In this document: positions 5,250 through 7,454 of the stretch, piece by piece
Position numbering within the stretch: position 1 is the first letter of the stretch
How the letters are laid out: the number at the start of each line of letters is the position of its first letter
DNA from: an uncultured Eubacteriales bacterium
Lineage (GTDB): Bacteria > Bacillota_A > Clostridia > Lachnospirales > Lachnospiraceae
Assembly (NCBI GenBank): GCA_900321365.1
Contig: ONVT01000189.1
Location: forward strand, 1 to 7,454
Direction: 5' to 3'
Length of the DNA: 7,454 nucleotides
Program-made: the position numbers and the translations under genes
The notes under the pieces: generated by a model
What the model saw: the letters and a program-made list of their open reading frames with translations, nothing else
What the model was told of the DNA's origin: nothing
Databases searched by the model: none

Positions 5250-6517
5250 AAATACTGATCGTCGGAAGCGGCGGCCGGGAACATGTCCTTGCATGGAAAT
5301 GCGCCCGGAGCCCGAAGGTCGACAAGATCTATTGTGCGCCCGGCAATGCCGGAATAAGCCAGATTGCGGAGCTGGTCCCCCTGAGGGCGGACCAGTTTGA
5401 GGAGCTGGCGGACTTTGCCGCCTCTCATGGCGTTGACCTGACCATCATCGGGATGGACGATCCGCTGGTCGGCGGAATCGTTGACGTTTTCGAGCAGCGG
5501 GGGCTGCGCGTGTTTGGCCCGAGGAAGAATGCCGCTATCCTGGAGGGAAGCAAGGCTTTTTCGAAGGCGCTGATGGAGAAATACGACATCCCGACCGCCT
5601 CTTACGAGACATTTACAGACCTGGAGGCGGCAAAGTCATACCTCTACGGCCTGGGTCATTTCCCCGTCGTCCTAAAGGCCAGCGGACTTGCCCTGGGCAA
5701 GGGTGTCCTGATCTGCCAGGATCTCGAGTCGGCGCTGGAGGGCGCGGAGACGATCATGGGCGAGAAGAAGTTCGGGCATGCCGGAGACGAGATGGTCATC
5801 GAGGAATTCCTGACCGGCAGGGAGGTGTCCGTCCTGACCTTCGTGGACGGCACGCATATCAAAGAGATGTCTTCCGCCCAGGACTACAAGCGGGCGGGTG
5901 ACGGAGATACCGGGCCGAATACCGGCGGCATGGGAAACCTTTCCCCGAGCCCGTTTTACACCGAGGAAGTGCAGAAGTTCTGCCGCGAAAGGATCTTCCA
6001 GCCGACTGTGGACGCCATGAAGGCGGAGGGAAGAGAGTTCAAGGGCGTGATCTTCTTCGGGCTGATGCTGACTCAGGACGGCCCGAAGGTGCTCGAATAC
6101 AACTGCCGCTTCGGCGATCCCGAGGCGCAGGTGGTTCTTCCGAGGATGGAAAATGACCTCATCGACGTGATCGAGGCCTGCATCGACGGAACGCTCGACC
6201 AGGTCGACCTGAGATTCCGTCCGGATGCCTGCGTGTGCGTGGTGCTCGCGTCCGACGGCTATCCGGCTTCCTATGAAAAGGGAAAGACGATCCGGGGGCT
6301 GGAAGCGTTTGAGGGGCGGGAGGATTCCTTCTGCTTCCATGCGGGAACAGCGCTGAAGAATGGGAAGATTGTCACAAACGGCGGCCGTGTGCTCGGTATT
6401 ACAGCCCTGGGGAAAGACCTGGAACAGGCCCGCAGGGCTGCCTATGAGGCGGCCGGCCTGGTGCAGTTCTCCGGTAAATATCACCGGAATGACATCGCGA
6501 AACTCAGTGAGGAGTAA
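5246..6517 (+). CDS. purD: Phosphoribosylamine--glycine ligase (GAR synthetase)
   Basis: The 423-residue ATP-grasp enzyme joins glycine to phosphoribosylamine to make GAR. The domains are in the usual order. The N-terminal domain has VGSGGREHVLAWK (6-18) and APGNAGI (31-37). Then come FGPRKNAAILEGSKAFSK (90-107) and the ATP-grasp region, with VVLKASGLALGKGV (141-154), VIEEFLTGREVS (184-195) and DYKRAGDGDTGPNTGGMG (213-230). The metal site E284 and N286 lies in EYNCRFGDPEAQ (284-295), and the C-terminal domain has LASDGYP, HAGT and GGRVLGITALG. One departure is MDDPL (70-74) where most PurD proteins read GPEaPL. The start ATG overlaps the purN stop by four bases (ATGA), and AGGTGA (5233-5238) inside purN supplies the ribosome site, so translation is coupled. 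Length matches the family. No terminator follows before the next gene. Confidence 0.96.
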   Translation: MKILIVGSGGREHVLAWKCARSPKVDKIYCAPGNAGISQIAELVPLRADQFEELADFAASHGVDLTIIGMDDPLVGGIVDVFEQRGLRVFGPRKNAAILEGSKAFSKALMEKYDIPTASYETFTDLEAAKSYLYGLGHFPVVLKASGLALGKGVLICQDLESALEGAETIMGEKKFGHAGDEMVIEEFLTGREVSVLTFVDGTHIKEMSSAQDYKRAGDGDTGPNTGGMGNLSPSPFYTEEVQKFCRERIFQPTVDAMKAEGREFKGVIFFGLMLTQDGPKVLEYNCRFGDPEAQVVLPRMENDLIDVIEACIDGTLDQVDLRFRPDACVCVVLASDGYPASYEKGKTIRGLEAFEGREDSFCFHAGTALKNGKIVTNGGRVLGITALGKDLEQARRAAYEAAGLVQFSGKYHRNDIAKLSEE

Positions 6518-6524
6518 ACCATAC

Positions 6525-6530
6525 AGGAGG
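6525..6530 (+). promoter_or_regulatory. Consensus ribosome binding site of the cadherin-like gene
   Basis: AGGAGG stands 10 bases before the ATG at 6541 and begins 8 bases after the purD stop. It is the best Shine-Dalgarno match in the window. The 23-base gap has no hairpin, T run or promoter hexamers, which supports readthrough from the purine operon. Confidence 0.8.
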
Positions 6531-6540
6531 TTTGAGAAAA

Positions 6541-7454
6541 ATGAACAGAAGGTGCAGACAGCTCCTGGCGGCAGTGGCGGTCATGCTGGTGATGGCGGTG
6601 TTGTGTTCACCGGCCGTATTCGCGTCGGATGACAACTCCCTCGCATCGCTGGGGATCAGGACAGAGGGAGCAAGGGTCAGCCCGGAATTCCGCTATGACA
6701 TCTGGGAGTATACGGTTGAGGTGCCGGCAGGCACGACAGAGCTTGACCTGGAGCCGCACACCACGAACCCTTCCGCGACGGTGAATTCCGTCACGGGGAC
6801 GACCCTGTCTGAAGACGGGACCGGCAGGGTGGTGATTACCGTTACGAGCGAGAGCGGCGATGCGATCGAGTACATACTGAATGTCATTTCCGCCCGGCCT
6901 GAAATGGATCCGGCTGAGGCGATTGCCGCAAATGAGAGCTCAGCCGCGGTGACGATTGATACCGAGGTTGTGCAGAGCGAGGTGGAGACGGAGGATCCGC
7001 GGTATGTGAAGGTGGACCGCAACTCCCTGCAGGACGCCGAGAATACGATCGAGAAGCTGCAGAAGACGATCACGGAGCAGAGAAGCCATATCAACATGCT
7101 GACCTACGTGCTGTACGCCCTGATCGCTGTGTCCATCATCTTCCTGTTCATTGTGATCAGTCAGCTGCTGCGCAGGAGAGACATGGCGCAGGAGCTTGCA
7201 TTCTACAAGCAGGAGGATCCGTACCATACCTCTGTCGGTGAGGACGGCTGGGGCGAATGGGGCGAGGACGACATTGACCGCGGCGGAAGGAGAAAGAAGA
7301 AGTCCGCAGCGGACGACGGCTGGGACGAGGAGCCGGTGAACCCGGCCTCCGAATGGGCAAACCAGCAGGTAGGAACACCGGTCCGGCCGCAGCATTATGC
7401 ATCGAAGCAGCAGGCGCCGCGCGAGCAGGGAAACCGTGACAGAGGCCAGGCGCC
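6541..7454 (+). CDS. Membrane-anchored protein with cadherin-like beta-sandwich domain (3' end missing)
   Basis: The frame stays open to the window edge, giving at least 304 residues. A signal peptide is clear: basic MNRRCRQ, a hydrophobic core at 8-22, and a likely cut after VFA at residue 28. C22 is not in a proper lipobox, so a lipoprotein is unlikely. Residues about 33-117 resemble the cadherin-like beta-sandwich repeat. They start SLASLGI, include SPEF and YTVEVPAGTTELDLEP, and end with SGDAIEYILNV. An acidic linker leads to a heptad-like helix (about 161-186) and then one membrane helix (about 187-208). LLRRRD follows the helix, so the tail faces the cytoplasm. The tail is hydrophilic, with DGWGEWGEDD (235-244), RRKKK (250-254) and DDGWDEE (258-264). 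It is probably cotranscribed with purD, yet nothing links it to purine chemistry. An envelope role is a guess; function is unknown. Confidence 0.82.
   Translation, partial: MNRRCRQLLAAVAVMLVMAVLCSPAVFASDDNSLASLGIRTEGARVSPEFRYDIWEYTVEVPAGTTELDLEPHTTNPSATVNSVTGTTLSEDGTGRVVITVTSESGDAIEYILNVISARPEMDPAEAIAANESSAAVTIDTEVVQSEVETEDPRYVKVDRNSLQDAENTIEKLQKTITEQRSHINMLTYVLYALIAVSIIFLFIVISQLLRRRDMAQELAFYKQEDPYHTSVGEDGWGEWGEDDIDRGGRRKKKSAADDGWDEEPVNPASEWANQQVGTPVRPQHYASKQQAPREQGNRDRGQA

Noticed and set aside
5672..6484. 270-codon minus-strand frame opposite purD
   Set aside because: Shadow of a complete purD with all motifs; no ribosome site or family features.
6693..7402. Several minus-strand frames opposite the cadherin-like gene
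   Set aside because: The forward frame from 6541 stays open to the window edge and shows a signal peptide, a domain, a membrane helix and a consensus Shine-Dalgarno site; the reverse frames show none of these.

Overview
The window looks like a chromosomal segment of an anaerobic Firmicute, most likely a moderately high-GC member of the Lachnospiraceae. That placement is an inference. It rests on the style of the purine proteins (the PurN loop reading PSFCGTGYYGLKVHE, the PurE motif SAHREP), on strong Gram-positive Shine-Dalgarno sites, and on a small three-helix membrane protein of a type I recall from that family. All seven genes I support lie on the + strand.

Left part (about 1-2769): a 166-base leader with a candidate promoter precedes a 52-codon hydrophobic microprotein gene (167-325). 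A 105-residue three-helix membrane protein (337-654) follows and is coupled to it by a Shine-Dalgarno site on the upstream stop codon. Next comes a 695-residue protein (682-2769). Its C-terminal half carries the metal-ligand motifs of M29-type aminopeptidases, and its N-terminal ~250 residues have no counterpart in the classical ~410-residue enzymes.

Middle and right part (about 2770-6517): a compact de novo purine biosynthesis cluster, purE-purM-purN-purD. A near-consensus promoter (TTGACA, 17 bases, TAGAAT at 2814-2842) drives it. A 22-bp near-palindrome overlaps the -35 hexamer and looks like an operator. PurM makes AIR from FGAM, PurE acts on the carboxylated product of AIR, PurD makes GAR and PurN formylates GAR. 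The window therefore covers steps 2, 3, 5 and the mutase half of step 6. purF, purL, purK, purC, purB and purH are not here and must be encoded elsewhere if the pathway is complete.

Right edge (6541-7454, running off the window): a secreted or membrane-anchored protein starts 23 bases after purD behind a consensus AGGAGG. It has a signal peptide, one cadherin-like beta-sandwich domain, a short coiled-coil stretch, one transmembrane helix and a charged cytoplasmic tail with Trp-acidic motifs. No terminator or promoter is visible between it and purD, so it probably shares the purine transcript. This is the most unexpected gene association here.

I found no RNA genes, mobile elements, CRISPR arrays or clear intrinsic terminators. 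The most useful new observations are the unlisted 52-codon gene, the operator-like palindrome and its partly duplicated flank at the pur promoter, corrected starts for purE, purM and purN, and the surface-protein-like gene at the end of the purine operon.
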